Assembly (NCBI GenBank): GCA_023442485.1
Contig: JAEZZG010000057.1
Location: 32,833-96,832, forward strand
Length of the DNA: 64,000 nucleotides
Reading direction: 5' to 3'
Origin: Actinomycetes bacterium
Lineage (GTDB): Bacteria; Actinomycetota; Actinomycetes; Propionibacteriales; Propionibacteriaceae
The notes below the pieces were generated by a model. The model saw only the letters and a program-made list of their open reading frames with translations. It had not been told where the DNA came from and searched no databases. Position numbers and translations under genes: made by a program. Positions 1-7,845 of the stretch are shown here, one piece after another; positions within the stretch are counted from its first letter, which is position 1, and each line of letters opens with the position of its first letter.

Positions 1-124
1 CGGTTTGGGTGGTGAGGATTCTTGCGACTTGGCTGCCGACGACGCCACAGCCAAGCAATGCAACCCGCAGTGGCGAACCCACCTCTTCCGGAGCACCCGG
101 AATCTGGTGCTGGCAGTTATTCAT
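1..124 (-). CDS. hom: Homoserine dehydrogenase, N-terminal fragment (runs off the window)
   Basis: Only the first 41 codons are inside the window. The ATG lies inside the last codons of lysA, an 8-base overlap, so the two genes are probably translationally coupled. After about 18 residues comes the Rossmann dinucleotide-binding motif LRVALLGCGVVGSQVARIL, which opens homoserine dehydrogenases. The enzyme reduces aspartate semialdehyde to homoserine, the branch point to threonine and methionine. The pairing with lysA places both aspartate-family branches together, as in other actinobacteria. The catalytic and any ACT domain lie outside the window. The call rests on this short motif plus the neighbour. 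Confidence 0.8.
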   Translation of the reverse strand, partial: MNNCQHQIPGAPEEVGSPLRVALLGCGVVGSQVARILTTQT

Positions 125-1553
125 TCCCAATCCCTTTCAGGTCACGAACCGATTCACCCTCATCGAGAGCGAGCAGATCAGCGAGGGTTTCCCGCCGAAG
201 CAACACCTTGGCCTTGCCATCAAGCACCGATACTACTGGAGGCCTGGTGATGTAGTTGTAGTTGGAGGCCATCGCCCGCGAGTAAGCTCCCGAGGCTGGC
301 ACCCCAATCAGGTCACCAATGGCGATGTCAGAGGGCAAGAACACGTCTCTAACGAGGATGTCGCCACCTTCGCAATGCTTGCCGACGATACGGCACAGCC
401 GAGGCAAGGAGGTCACGTTGCGCCCGATCACCCTCGCGGTGTAGTCAGCGGCGTAGAGGGCAGGCCTGATATTGTCACTCATCCCCCCGTCAACAGAGAC
501 GTATTTGCGGACCCGGTCAACGTCAACATAGACGTCTTTGACGGTCCCGACCGAGTAGACCGCCATCGTTGATGGCCCCGCGATGGCCCGCCCCGGCTCG
601 ATCGCCAAGTGCGGGATCGGGATTGAGACGCGCTGACATTCGTCTGCGACAATTTCGGTGAGCTGGGCGGCGATATCTGCCGTCGCTAGCGGACCATCAG
701 ATTCGGTATATGCGATGCCGAAACCACCCCCGAGGTCGAGCTCGTCGAGTTCACATCCGAAGTGGGCTCTAACCTGGTCGAGGAAGGCGATGGTGCGCTG
801 GGCGGCAACCTTGAAACCTGAGGTGTCGAAGATCTGGGAGCCGATGTGGGAGTGAATCCCGGCAAGGGTGATCCACGGCGACTCGAGGCAGCGCTGAACG
901 GCTTTCATCGCTTGGGCCTGACCGATAGAAAAACCAAATTTCTGGTCTTCGTGTGCGGTGGCGATGTATTCGTGGGTGTGGGCTTCCACCCCGGTAGTGA
1001 GCCGAAGCAGGACTGATACGCGTTGACGGTGACGCTCACAGGCTGCTTGAAGCCGATCGATTTCGTCCATGGAGTCGACCACGATGCGCCCGACCTTGAG
1101 TCTCAGCGCGAGATCGATCTCCTCGTCGGACTTGTTGTTGCCGTGAAAAGCGATGTTATCTGGGTTGAATCCCCCGCTGTAGGCAACCAAGAGTTCATTG
1201 CCGGAGCAGACGTCGAGGCCGAGACCTTCGGCTTGAACCCATTGGGCCACGTCGCGGGTCAGGAAAGCCTTTGACGCGTAGAAGACCCTCCAGGTGGCGA
1301 AGGCCTGGCGGAACTGGCGGGCACGGGCGCGAAAATCTGCTTCGTCGCAGATGTAGAGCGGGGTTGAGTACCGCTCAACGAGATCGGTGATCCTGACTCC
1401 GCCGACACTGACGACTCCATCTGGCTCGCGCTTGACCGTCTTGGACCAGAGTTTGGGGTTGAGGGAATTGAGGTCGTCGCGCTCTGAGATCCAGGGGGAT
1501 CTTGGCGTCATCGAGTCGGCGTGGATGGAACCCGCCACATGCATGTGAGTCAC
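117..1553 (-). CDS. lysA: Diaminopimelate decarboxylase
   Basis: LysA is a fold-type III PLP enzyme that decarboxylates meso-diaminopimelate to L-lysine, the last step of lysine synthesis in the cytoplasm. The ORF predicts 478 residues. The PLP-binding lysine is visible in FYASKAF (Lys95), followed by SGNELLVA, the HGNNKS segment, GIHSHIGSQI, the phosphate-binding LGGGFGIAY and the EPGRAI motif. Length fits actinobacterial LysA. The first GTG is used here, but ATG codons 3 and 14 codons downstream are also possible because no start has a convincing ribosome site. It overlaps hom at its 3' end. A tRNA-Arg gene, not argS, lies upstream. Confidence 0.95.
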   Translation of the reverse strand: MTHMHVAGSIHADSMTPRSPWISERDDLNSLNPKLWSKTVKREPDGVVSVGGVRITDLVERYSTPLYICDEADFRARARQFRQAFATWRVFYASKAFLTRDVAQWVQAEGLGLDVCSGNELLVAYSGGFNPDNIAFHGNNKSDEEIDLALRLKVGRIVVDSMDEIDRLQAACERHRQRVSVLLRLTTGVEAHTHEYIATAHEDQKFGFSIGQAQAMKAVQRCLESPWITLAGIHSHIGSQIFDTSGFKVAAQRTIAFLDQVRAHFGCELDELDLGGGFGIAYTESDGPLATADIAAQLTEIVADECQRVSIPIPHLAIEPGRAIAGPSTMAVYSVGTVKDVYVDVDRVRKYVSVDGGMSDNIRPALYAADYTARVIGRNVTSLPRLCRIVGKHCEGGDILVRDVFLPSDIAIGDLIGVPASGAYSRAMASNYNYITRPPVVSVLDGKAKVLLRRETLADLLALDEGESVRDLKGIGNE

Positions 1554-1671
1554 GGGACTACTTTGCCAAAAATCTGGTGTCAGCGGCTAGGTACCACGTC
1601 TTGGACCATGAAATGAGAAGTGCTAACGTGGCGATCAGAACCGCTGTCGACGCTTACTCGCCTAGGTGGAT

Positions 1672-1701
1672 TTGGGCTGACCCCTTTGGGTTAGCTACGA
1701 T
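1672..1701 (+). promoter_or_regulatory. Candidate SigA-type promoter for tRNA-Arg
   Basis: TTGGGC (1672-1677) and TACGAT (1696-1701) are separated by 18 bases. The -10 element ends 15 bases before the mature tRNA 5' end, which suits a short-leader tRNA transcript. Judged by eye only. Confidence 0.35.
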
Positions 1702-1716
1702 TAGCCAGGTTCCAGT

Positions 1717-1791
1717 GCCCCCGTAGCTCAGGGGATAGAGCACCGCCCTCCGGAGGCGGGTGCGCGCGTTCGAATCGCGCCGGGGGCGCCA
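1717..1791 (+). tRNA. tRNA-Arg (anticodon CCG)
   Basis: A full cloverleaf can be drawn. The acceptor arms GCCCCCG (1717-1723) and CGGGGGC (1781-1787) pair. The D arm uses GCTC/GAGC. The anticodon stem CCGCC/GGCGG encloses the loop CTCCGGA with anticodon CCG at 1750-1752, reading the arginine codon CGG. The T arm is GCGCG, loop TTCGAAT, CGCGC. The discriminator is G1788 and the CCA end is encoded (1789-1791). Strand and spacing show its own transcription unit, divergent from lysA. Confidence 0.96.
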
Positions 1792-1849
1792 AGCCGATCC
1801 CTTATCGGCGGCGACCTAGGCAAACGCCACAGTAGCGGGGTGCATTCTT

Positions 1850-3241
1850 GTGTCGAACATCGAACCCGGTTCTTCCAGTCGCGGTTCCTCGTCGCGCTCT
1901 GTCGTGGGTCTTTCCCTACTCGTCGTGGCCTTCCTGGCCGGACAGATGATCAACTTAGGGATCTGGAAAGCCACCGAATGTTCGACCCACTATGACGTCA
2001 TCTACTATTTCCGCTCCCTGGAGTATTACGGCACCAACACCGGGTTGAAGGAATATCCGACCCCTGCTGCTTGGACACTGAAACTGATCGATTGGGTCTT
2101 CTCGGGCCACGATCTCGACACCAAGATTTTGGCTTTCGCCTCCACCATGGCCTTGATTCAGCTTGCCGTGACGGTGTGGTTGTGGCTGCGCCACTCCCCT
2201 CGCGCCGCTGTGTTTTGGGTAGCGTCACTGTTTGTCCTAGGCCAAGTGGTGTCCTTTAGGTTCGACTTAATCCCGGCAACCTGTGTCCTGCTGGCCCTGC
2301 TCACCCTGATTTCTGCCCCCGCTTGGTCAGGAACGTGGCTGGCCTACGGGACCGCCACCAAGCTGTGGCCCGGAGTTTTGTTGATGACGATGGTGGGCAG
2401 AGGCAAGCATTCGATGAAATTGCTGGCATCCTTCGTCAGCGTCGGAGCGATCCTGGCCTTGGCATCTTTGCAGTTTGCCGGTTGGACGCGCACCCTCTCC
2501 CCGCTGGATTATCAATCGAACCGTGCCCTCCAAATTGAATCGGTGTGGGCATCTATTCCGATGCTGAGTCGGACGTGGAATTCAGCGGTGCGCGTGTTCT
2601 ACTCTCAGTTCCTCGCCTTTGAGGTTGACGGGCCGGGGGTAGGGACCTGGCTGACTATCGCCGAGGTCATGTTCAAGGTGATGGTCTTGGTGGCTATCCT
2701 CATCGCCGTCGTTTTCCTCGTCGTCAAACCCCGGCCCTCCCAACGGACCGCAGTGTGGGCAGCCGCCTCCTTGGTGGGCCTGGTGCTGGTGTCGAATAAA
2801 GCGCTCAGCCCGCAATACATGATGTGGCTGATCGCCCCGATCACGGCGCTGATTGCCCTTCCGCCGGATCAGGTTTTTCGTCGCCGGGCTACATTCTTGG
2901 CCTGGCTGACTTTCGCAGCGAGCATTCTCACGCAGCTCATCTACCCGCTGTTCTACATGAAACTGGTCTCTGACCCGTCGCAGCTCTTGCCGATTTTCTG
3001 CCTTGTCTCCCGCAACCTGCTGCTTCTACTGATCACGGCATTGTTGTGTTTGTGGACGATTGACTCCTGGCTACATGATCGCCGCGCACGCTTAGCTCCT
3101 CGCCGCAGCACCGACCCTGACGAGACAGCATCAGAGTCTGGCCTGGGCTCTTGCGAGCAGGCCGAAGAGGGTCTTAGCAAGGACCTGGCACACCGAGACC
3201 TGAACCCTCCGGTTTCGGCCCCGACGGGCAGCCATGGTTGA
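1850..3241 (+). CDS. Polytopic membrane protein, probable GT87 (DUF2029) glycosyltransferase
   Basis: This 463-residue protein has a serine-rich cytoplasmic N-terminus, then roughly ten hydrophobic segments from about residue 18 to 425, and a charged, proline- and glutamate-containing C-terminal tail. The arrangement of an early acidic loop (THYDVIYYF), RFDLIPA in the middle and the following TATKLWPGVLL helix resembles the GT87/DUF2029 family, polyprenyl-phosphate-mannose-dependent transferases of actinobacterial cell-envelope glycans. GTG start, 58 bases after the tRNA. The acceptor cannot be told from sequence. Another GT-C family or a plain membrane protein remains possible. Confidence 0.65.
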   Translation: MSNIEPGSSSRGSSSRSVVGLSLLVVAFLAGQMINLGIWKATECSTHYDVIYYFRSLEYYGTNTGLKEYPTPAAWTLKLIDWVFSGHDLDTKILAFASTMALIQLAVTVWLWLRHSPRAAVFWVASLFVLGQVVSFRFDLIPATCVLLALLTLISAPAWSGTWLAYGTATKLWPGVLLMTMVGRGKHSMKLLASFVSVGAILALASLQFAGWTRTLSPLDYQSNRALQIESVWASIPMLSRTWNSAVRVFYSQFLAFEVDGPGVGTWLTIAEVMFKVMVLVAILIAVVFLVVKPRPSQRTAVWAAASLVGLVLVSNKALSPQYMMWLIAPITALIALPPDQVFRRRATFLAWLTFAASILTQLIYPLFYMKLVSDPSQLLPIFCLVSRNLLLLLITALLCLWTIDSWLHDRRARLAPRRSTDPDETASESGLGSCEQAEEGLSKDLAHRDLNPPVSAPTGSHG

Positions 3242-3398
3242 TGTCAAAGCCGAAGTCAGGAGCCCAACGGACCTGGTGATCACCTGATTCGCCTCTACCC
3301 GAGATTTATCCAAGTTCTTTCAGCTTGGCCATTCACCTGGCCGTTGGTGCTAGGTACGATGGTCTTACGGGGAGGTAAAAAGACGAGAAGGGACCTGC

Positions 3399-3578
3399 AT
3401 GTACTTCACCGATCGCGGCATCGAAGAGCTTAGTGACCGTCGAGGTGACGAGGAGGTTTCGCTGGACTGGGTTGCTGAACAGTTGCGGGTTTTCGTCGAT
3501 TTGCATCCGGAGTTTGAGATACCGATCGACCGACTTGCCACATGGCTAGCTCGCCTTGACGATGCCTTGGATGACTAA
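3399..3578 (+). CDS. Small conserved actinobacterial protein, DUF6104-like
   Basis: A 59-residue protein that starts MYFTDRGIEEL and continues with a charged RRGDEEV stretch and an amphipathic WLARLDD end. I recognise this pattern as the small DUF6104 family found widely in actinobacteria; its function is unknown. An AGAAGG ribosome site sits just before the ATG. It has no signal peptide and should be cytoplasmic. It precedes whiB1 on the same strand with about 280 bases between them, so co-transcription is uncertain. Confidence 0.75.
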   Translation: MYFTDRGIEELSDRRGDEEVSLDWVAEQLRVFVDLHPEFEIPIDRLATWLARLDDALDD

Positions 3579-3860
3579 CGGTGATCATTAATTCTTGCGC
3601 ATTTGCCATGAATTTTTCTTTCTCTACAGACACAGCCGGTTTTGACGGCTAAGTTTGTTCCTCGTGTTTCACAAATAGTTGTTGTCCATCGCAGATGACA
3701 ACGACTCAGAAGAACACCACGATTTTCACAAGGAGCGAAGTCTGATCAGCTCAATGCCATTGCCAGTCCAGGCCATGGTGCGGATTCCCCGTGGCTTGGG
3801 GCGATCGGACCGACGCTCACACATGTCGGAACCTGAGTCCTTATGATTAGGGGGTTAGCG

Positions 3861-4112
3861 TTGTCAGATTGGCGTCACAAGGCAGCATGTCGAAATGAAG
3901 ACCCTGAGCTGTTCTTCCCCGTCGGCGCTACCGGTCCTGCCGTCCTTCAAGCCGAGGAAGCGAAGAAGGTGTGCATGCGTTGCAACGTCCGCGAAGAATG
4001 TCTCCAGTGGGCCCTAGACAACGGGCAGGATCATGGCGTGTGGGGCGGCAAGAGCGAAGATGAACGCCGTGCCATGAAGCGCCGCGCTTCCAGGATCCGT
4101 ATCCACGTCTAG
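3861..4112 (+). CDS. whiB1: WhiB1-like iron-sulfur transcription factor
   Basis: A WhiB-family protein with four cysteines (C10, C38, C41, C47 in the numbering used here) that hold a [4Fe-4S] cluster, followed by the GVWGG turn (59-63) and a basic DNA-binding tail KRRASRIR. In mycobacteria WhiB1 is an essential NO-sensitive regulator that binds SigA. The whole protein lines up with M. tuberculosis WhiB1 (WRHKA-C, DPELFFPVG, GQDxGVWGG). I chose the TTG at 3861 (83 residues) because AGGGGG lies a few bases upstream. The ATG at 3843 would add six residues but lacks a ribosome site. It is convergent with pdtaS, the same neighbour as in M. tuberculosis. Confidence 0.92.
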   Translation: MSDWRHKAACRNEDPELFFPVGATGPAVLQAEEAKKVCMRCNVREECLQWALDNGQDHGVWGGKSEDERRAMKRRASRIRIHV

Positions 4113-4117
4113 TCTTA

Positions 4118-4148
4118 GGCTTGTTGCCCTCATCTTCGAGGGCAAGCC
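4118..4148. terminator. Bidirectional terminator-like hairpin between whiB1 and pdtaS
   Basis: TTGCCCTC (4124-4131) and GAGGGCAA (4138-4145) pair perfectly around a six-base loop. GGC/GCC extends the stem across a three-base bulge. It lies between two convergent genes. There is no strong T tract. Confidence 0.55.
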
Positions 4149-4192
4149 CCTGCATCCCCAGAGATCCCCAGACATCCCCGGGCACCCCTGAA

Positions 4193-5674
4193 TCATCGGT
4201 GCAGAGGGATCCGCACTTCTGCGGTCGCCCCTCGTTGCCCAGGCTTGGAATACAGTTCAAAGCTTCCGTTGAGGTCCGAGATCAGTGTCGAAACGATCGA
4301 CAGTCCCAGGCTGCTGGTTTGGGCGGCCACGTCGAAACCGTCCGGGACGCCATTGCCGTTATCGCGAATCTTGACGCACAGCTCTTCACCGTCGTTATCG
4401 ACCAGCACCTCTACGACTCCTTCGTGCTCCACTGATCCTGACCCTAAGCCGTGTTCGACGGCGTTTTGACACAGCTCTGTGATGATCATCGCCAGATTGG
4501 TCGCGATGTGAGCCCCGACGGTACCGAATGATCCAGTCCGCACCGACACCACATGGCCGTGACTGGCAGCAACGTCTTCTAGGTTGAGGAGGATCTGGTC
4601 GGCGACCTCATCGAAGTCGACCTCTTCTGCATAGGAGTGAGACAAGATTTCGTGCACCAAAGAAATCGCTTGAACCCGACGGGTTGCCTCCATCAGAGCG
4701 TGTTTGGCTTCATTGGTGGAGGCGCGGCGCACCTGCATCCGCAACAGGGCCGCCACAGTTTGGAGATTGTTCTTGACTCGGTGATGGATCTCATGGATCG
4801 TGGCGTTCTTCGTCACTAACTGTCGTTCGCGCAGCCGCAGATCGGAGATATCACGCACCAACACCACCCACGACGGGGCGGACCCACCGTCTTCGCCCAT
4901 CCACACCGGGATGATCCGCATCCTGATCACGACGTGATCCTTGGTCACTTCGGCGTCGAGGGGTTTTCCTTTGGCGAGATCACCGGCGATGTTCTGGCCG
5001 ATCTCTGCGATCTTGTCGTGGTAGCGCCTGACGATCGGCGTGAATTCCTCCCCTTCGAGATCGCCGACATATCCCAGACGTCGAAAAGCGGTCGTCGCGT
5101 TCGGAGAGGCAAATAACACGACGTCGTTGGGTGCCACGCGAATCACCCCGTCACCGACATTGGGAGTCACGGAGGGATCGTTGGCTTCGGCGACAGGGAA
5201 TTTGCCGTGGTGGAGCATCTCCGTCAGGGCGTGAGAAATCTCGAGATAATTGTCCTCTAGGTTGCCAGGAGCGCGCACCCCCATCTGATTGGTGTGCTTT
5301 TCGACCACCGCGATACATTCGCCGTGACGGACAATCGGCACCGCCCAAATATCGACTGGAATTCCCGCTTGGAGCTTGTTATCTGAGGTCTCACAGATCT
5401 CTTCCGACATGAAAGCCTCAGTGACTAGATGTTCTTCGTCGTAGACGATTCGCTCGCCGATGACGTCCTCCTCTAGGGCGGTGGGACCAGTCGAAGGACG
5501 CACCTGGGCGACGGCAACGTAGATGTTCGGGTCTTCTTCTTGTACCCACAAGATCAGATCCGAAAACGAGGTATCGGCTAGAAGGCGCCACTGTTTCACC
5601 AAGGCCGCCAGCCATTCGCGATCTTGGGAAGACAGGAGGGTTTTCTGCTCTAATACCGATGCCAATGACGCCAT
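4193..5674 (-). CDS. pdtaS: PdtaS-like cytoplasmic sensor histidine kinase
   Basis: 493 residues without transmembrane segments. Order: an N-terminal GAF-like sensor (about 1-155), a PAS domain (about 170-280), a HisKA_2 dimerisation helix with the phosphoacceptor in EIHHRVKNNLQ (His298), and a HATPase_c domain with ITELCQNAVEHG, DNGNGVP and SSLGLSIV. This is the HWE/HisKA_2 type that in mycobacteria phosphorylates the RNA-binding antiterminator PdtaR. The gene is convergent with whiB1, the same arrangement as Rv3219/Rv3220c. The sensor segment reads VAVAQVRP where the M. tuberculosis protein has VCVAQCRP, so the two cysteines tied to copper/NO sensing are Ala54 and Val58 here. The response regulator is not in the window. 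Confidence 0.9.
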   Translation of the reverse strand: MASLASVLEQKTLLSSQDREWLAALVKQWRLLADTSFSDLILWVQEEDPNIYVAVAQVRPSTGPTALEEDVIGERIVYDEEHLVTEAFMSEEICETSDNKLQAGIPVDIWAVPIVRHGECIAVVEKHTNQMGVRAPGNLEDNYLEISHALTEMLHHGKFPVAEANDPSVTPNVGDGVIRVAPNDVVLFASPNATTAFRRLGYVGDLEGEEFTPIVRRYHDKIAEIGQNIAGDLAKGKPLDAEVTKDHVVIRMRIIPVWMGEDGGSAPSWVVLVRDISDLRLRERQLVTKNATIHEIHHRVKNNLQTVAALLRMQVRRASTNEAKHALMEATRRVQAISLVHEILSHSYAEEVDFDEVADQILLNLEDVAASHGHVVSVRTGSFGTVGAHIATNLAMIITELCQNAVEHGLGSGSVEHEGVVEVLVDNDGEELCVKIRDNGNGVPDGFDVAAQTSSLGLSIVSTLISDLNGSFELYSKPGQRGATAEVRIPLHR

Positions 5675-5946
5675 GCCACCACTTTAGTGGCGCGAAGGAA
5701 CCGGCGCGAACCCGGTTTTGGTACCTCGATGCGCACACGCGCGCGTCGTGGTTTGGCTCTCAGGCACCAACCTGGCAAAATTGTCTGTTGGTTCGGCCCT
5801 ACGTCACTTGTGGGTCGGAAACTGCCAGGTCTGCTACCGGGAGGCAAGTGCACTCTCCCCTGTTATTCCTGATTCGTCCTTTAGACGACGGGATGACGTG
5901 GCGATTCTGGCATCCATCTGCAGATACTTGACGGAAGGAATCCATC

Positions 5947-6018
5947 ATGGCCAAGCGTGGACGTAAGCGTCGCGACCGTCGCAAGAGTGCCGCCAACCAC
6001 GGCAAGCGCCCTTGCTAG
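5947..6018 (+). CDS. 50S ribosomal protein bL37 (23-residue micro-protein)
   Basis: A 23-codon gene beginning MAKRGRKRRDRRKSAAN, followed by HGKRP and a final cysteine. It matches the tiny arginine/lysine-rich bL37 protein first seen in mycobacterial ribosomes. GGAAGGA lies about seven bases before the ATG, and a strong intrinsic terminator follows 30 bases after the stop, so it is a complete monocistronic unit. Mycobacterial bL37 usually ends in NA after the RP; the terminal Cys is unusual. The gene is easily missed by gene finders because of its size. Confidence 0.88.
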   Translation: MAKRGRKRRDRRKSAANHGKRPC

Positions 6019-6047
6019 TTGACCGCTCTCGAACCTCGACGGTTCTT

Positions 6048-6082
6048 AGGTGCCGAGCACACGCCCGGCACCTTTGTTTTTT
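6048..6082 (+). terminator. Rho-independent terminator after bL37
   Basis: AGGTGCCG (6048-6055) pairs with CGGCACCT (6066-6073), and TTTGTTTTTT follows directly. This is one of the few hairpins in the window with a full T tract. Confidence 0.85.
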
Positions 6083-6278
6083 AACAAACTCCTGAACCAC
6101 CACAGTTCGACGCATAGTCACCGACACTGAACACACAACTGCCACCAAGCTGACAAGGCAAGAAACAAAGTTTTCCACAGTTTCTCGACAATTCACTCGC
6201 TCATCCACCAATATCCGGCAAGATATTCCCAAGCGCAATCGCGTATCAAGACGCAATCATGTGTCACAGGGGGTATAG

Positions 6279-6947
6279 ATGTCGAGGTTTGTGTACCTAA
6301 CGAAAGTAATGCTGTGTGGAGTGCTCGGTGGAGCAATGCTGGTGGCTGGTTGTACCAACCCAACATCGTCAACGTCTTCGTCAACACATGCGCAGACTCC
6401 ATCACCGACACCATCACCAAGCGTCGACCCAATCACAAAGAATCCCTCCAATCGATTCGCCGATCCCACCCTCGGGCCACTACCTGAATACGAACTGATC
6501 ACCCCAGTACTCACCGCAGACCGCAAAGACTCACCAGAGTTCAGAGAAGCCCTAGAACGATTCAACACCTACTGGCCAACCGAACTAGAGTTCGTCAAGA
6601 ACGGCGGGTTCACAGAACTCCCCGAAGCAGCCAAAGACTTATTCAATCCCGAGATGCAGAAAGCCCTTCTAAATGCTGGAAAGGCTATGTTGGCTAAAGA
6701 ACGCACTGCCAACATGCCGCCTCATCCAGTCATAAGAATCGCGCCAGCTATCAATAAATCAAATACAGCCGAAGTAACAATCGACATTTGCAAGGATTTC
6801 CGAAACGTAAGCTACCAAAAAAATAATTCCAAAACCAAAGAATACGGCACCTTAATTATGCAAACACTAAGTTTCCAACGTATCAACAATAAGTTAATTG
6901 CATATGACGGCCAATCTAATTCAAAGGTAAAAGAATGTCCATTCTAA
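6279..6947 (+). CDS. Putative secreted lipoprotein of unknown function
   Basis: 222 residues. The N-terminus is a type II signal peptide: charged start, hydrophobic GVLGGAMLVA and a lipobox LVAGC with Cys25 as the lipidation site. A Ser/Thr/Pro-rich linker (about 26-50) follows, typical of a spacer through the cell wall, then a globular domain with TVDICKDF-like strand patterns near the end. GGGGG precedes the ATG. Its last 13 bases overlap the next gene, so the two are likely coupled. The second half of the gene is clearly more AT-rich than its neighbours. The layout resembles small actinobacterial lipoproteins encoded beside secreted partner proteins, but I do not recognise a family with certainty. 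Confidence 0.75.
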   Translation: MSRFVYLTKVMLCGVLGGAMLVAGCTNPTSSTSSSTHAQTPSPTPSPSVDPITKNPSNRFADPTLGPLPEYELITPVLTADRKDSPEFREALERFNTYWPTELEFVKNGGFTELPEAAKDLFNPEMQKALLNAGKAMLAKERTANMPPHPVIRIAPAINKSNTAEVTIDICKDFRNVSYQKNNSKTKEYGTLIMQTLSFQRINNKLIAYDGQSNSKVKECPF

Positions 6948-7795
6948 AGAAAGCCCTATATTCTGCTATCATCATTTCACTTGGTCTTTCTGCCACATTA
7001 ACCTGCTCACATAATGCCAATGCAAGTTCTGATGACGGGGCTTACGCAGTTGACACCTCAACCACTCCGGACACCGTTCAGGTGGAGCTGGAGGTGTACG
7101 ACTCCAGGGACGGGTCTGGTGGAGGCGGTGACGACATCGAGTGGGTCATTACCGAAAAAGATCAGATCTCGGTTGATTGGATGAATTTCTGTAACGACAA
7201 GCACAGAAGAGAAGGGAACGATTTTCGGTTTGGGGTCGATCTGGTTGATCCAGAAGTCGGCGACGATGCCTTCATATTCAGCTACTGGCTTGATGATGAA
7301 AAAGAAAAGGCAGAGGTGAGAGAAGCTGTCTCGAAGGTCGTCGCAAAGTTGCAGGTTCCGATTCCAACCGTCAATACGCACCCGGACAATACCACGAACA
7401 AATGGGGAGTTGTCCCCGTAAATCTCCCGGTGTGGTTTGAAGCATCTGCTAGCCCCCTAAGTTCTACCACTCTGCAGACTATTTCTACTAGAAAACGAAT
7501 CAGCGTGCGGATCAAGGCCGTACCGACTCATACCGTCTGGAATACTGGGGACGGGACAACCATTAGTTGCCAGACCAGTACACCAAGGCCCGCTAACAGT
7601 GACCCGTGGACTCCGTCTCCAGATTGTGGGCACATCTACCGCTCCCCTAACCCGAAGACAACCATCACTGTTACCCAGTATTGGAAGGTCAACTGGTGGG
7701 CACATTACAAATATGGATCTCTTACTCTTCAATCCACAGCCACGATTCAACGCAATGTAGGAGAAATCGCGTCCGTGCTACTGAGGAATCCCTAG
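6935..7795 (+). CDS. Secreted protein with a PKD-like GDG...C...CGHIY segment, unknown function
   Basis: 286 residues with a Sec signal peptide ending in an AxA-type site (cut expected after about residue 30). The mature part starts acidic and Gly-rich. Between about residues 200 and 255 it carries NTGDG, a cysteine near 211, CGHIY near 230 and an aromatic WKVNWW strand. This pattern recalls PKD-like beta-sandwich segments seen in many secreted actinobacterial proteins; the two cysteines could form a disulfide. The ATG lies inside the upstream lipoprotein gene, so the pair is probably one operon. The AT-rich 5' end suggests possible horizontal origin. No enzyme motif was found. Confidence 0.7.
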   Translation: MSILKKALYSAIIISLGLSATLTCSHNANASSDDGAYAVDTSTTPDTVQVELEVYDSRDGSGGGGDDIEWVITEKDQISVDWMNFCNDKHRREGNDFRFGVDLVDPEVGDDAFIFSYWLDDEKEKAEVREAVSKVVAKLQVPIPTVNTHPDNTTNKWGVVPVNLPVWFEASASPLSSTTLQTISTRKRISVRIKAVPTHTVWNTGDGTTISCQTSTPRPANSDPWTPSPDCGHIYRSPNPKTTITVTQYWKVNWWAHYKYGSLTLQSTATIQRNVGEIASVLLRNP

Positions 7796-7845
7796 AAAAT
7801 CTCTAGCGTATAGAAGGAGAACAACTAGCCTTCGTCACAGAGCCC

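Noticed and set aside
3633..3650. AGCCG/CGGCT hairpin after the DUF6104 gene
   Set aside because: Only five pairs with a six-base T-rich loop; too weak to list as a terminator.
3703..3744. 16-aa frame before whiB1 (ATG 3703)
   Set aside because: No ribosome site in front of it; its only feature is that AGGAG lies in its 3' part.
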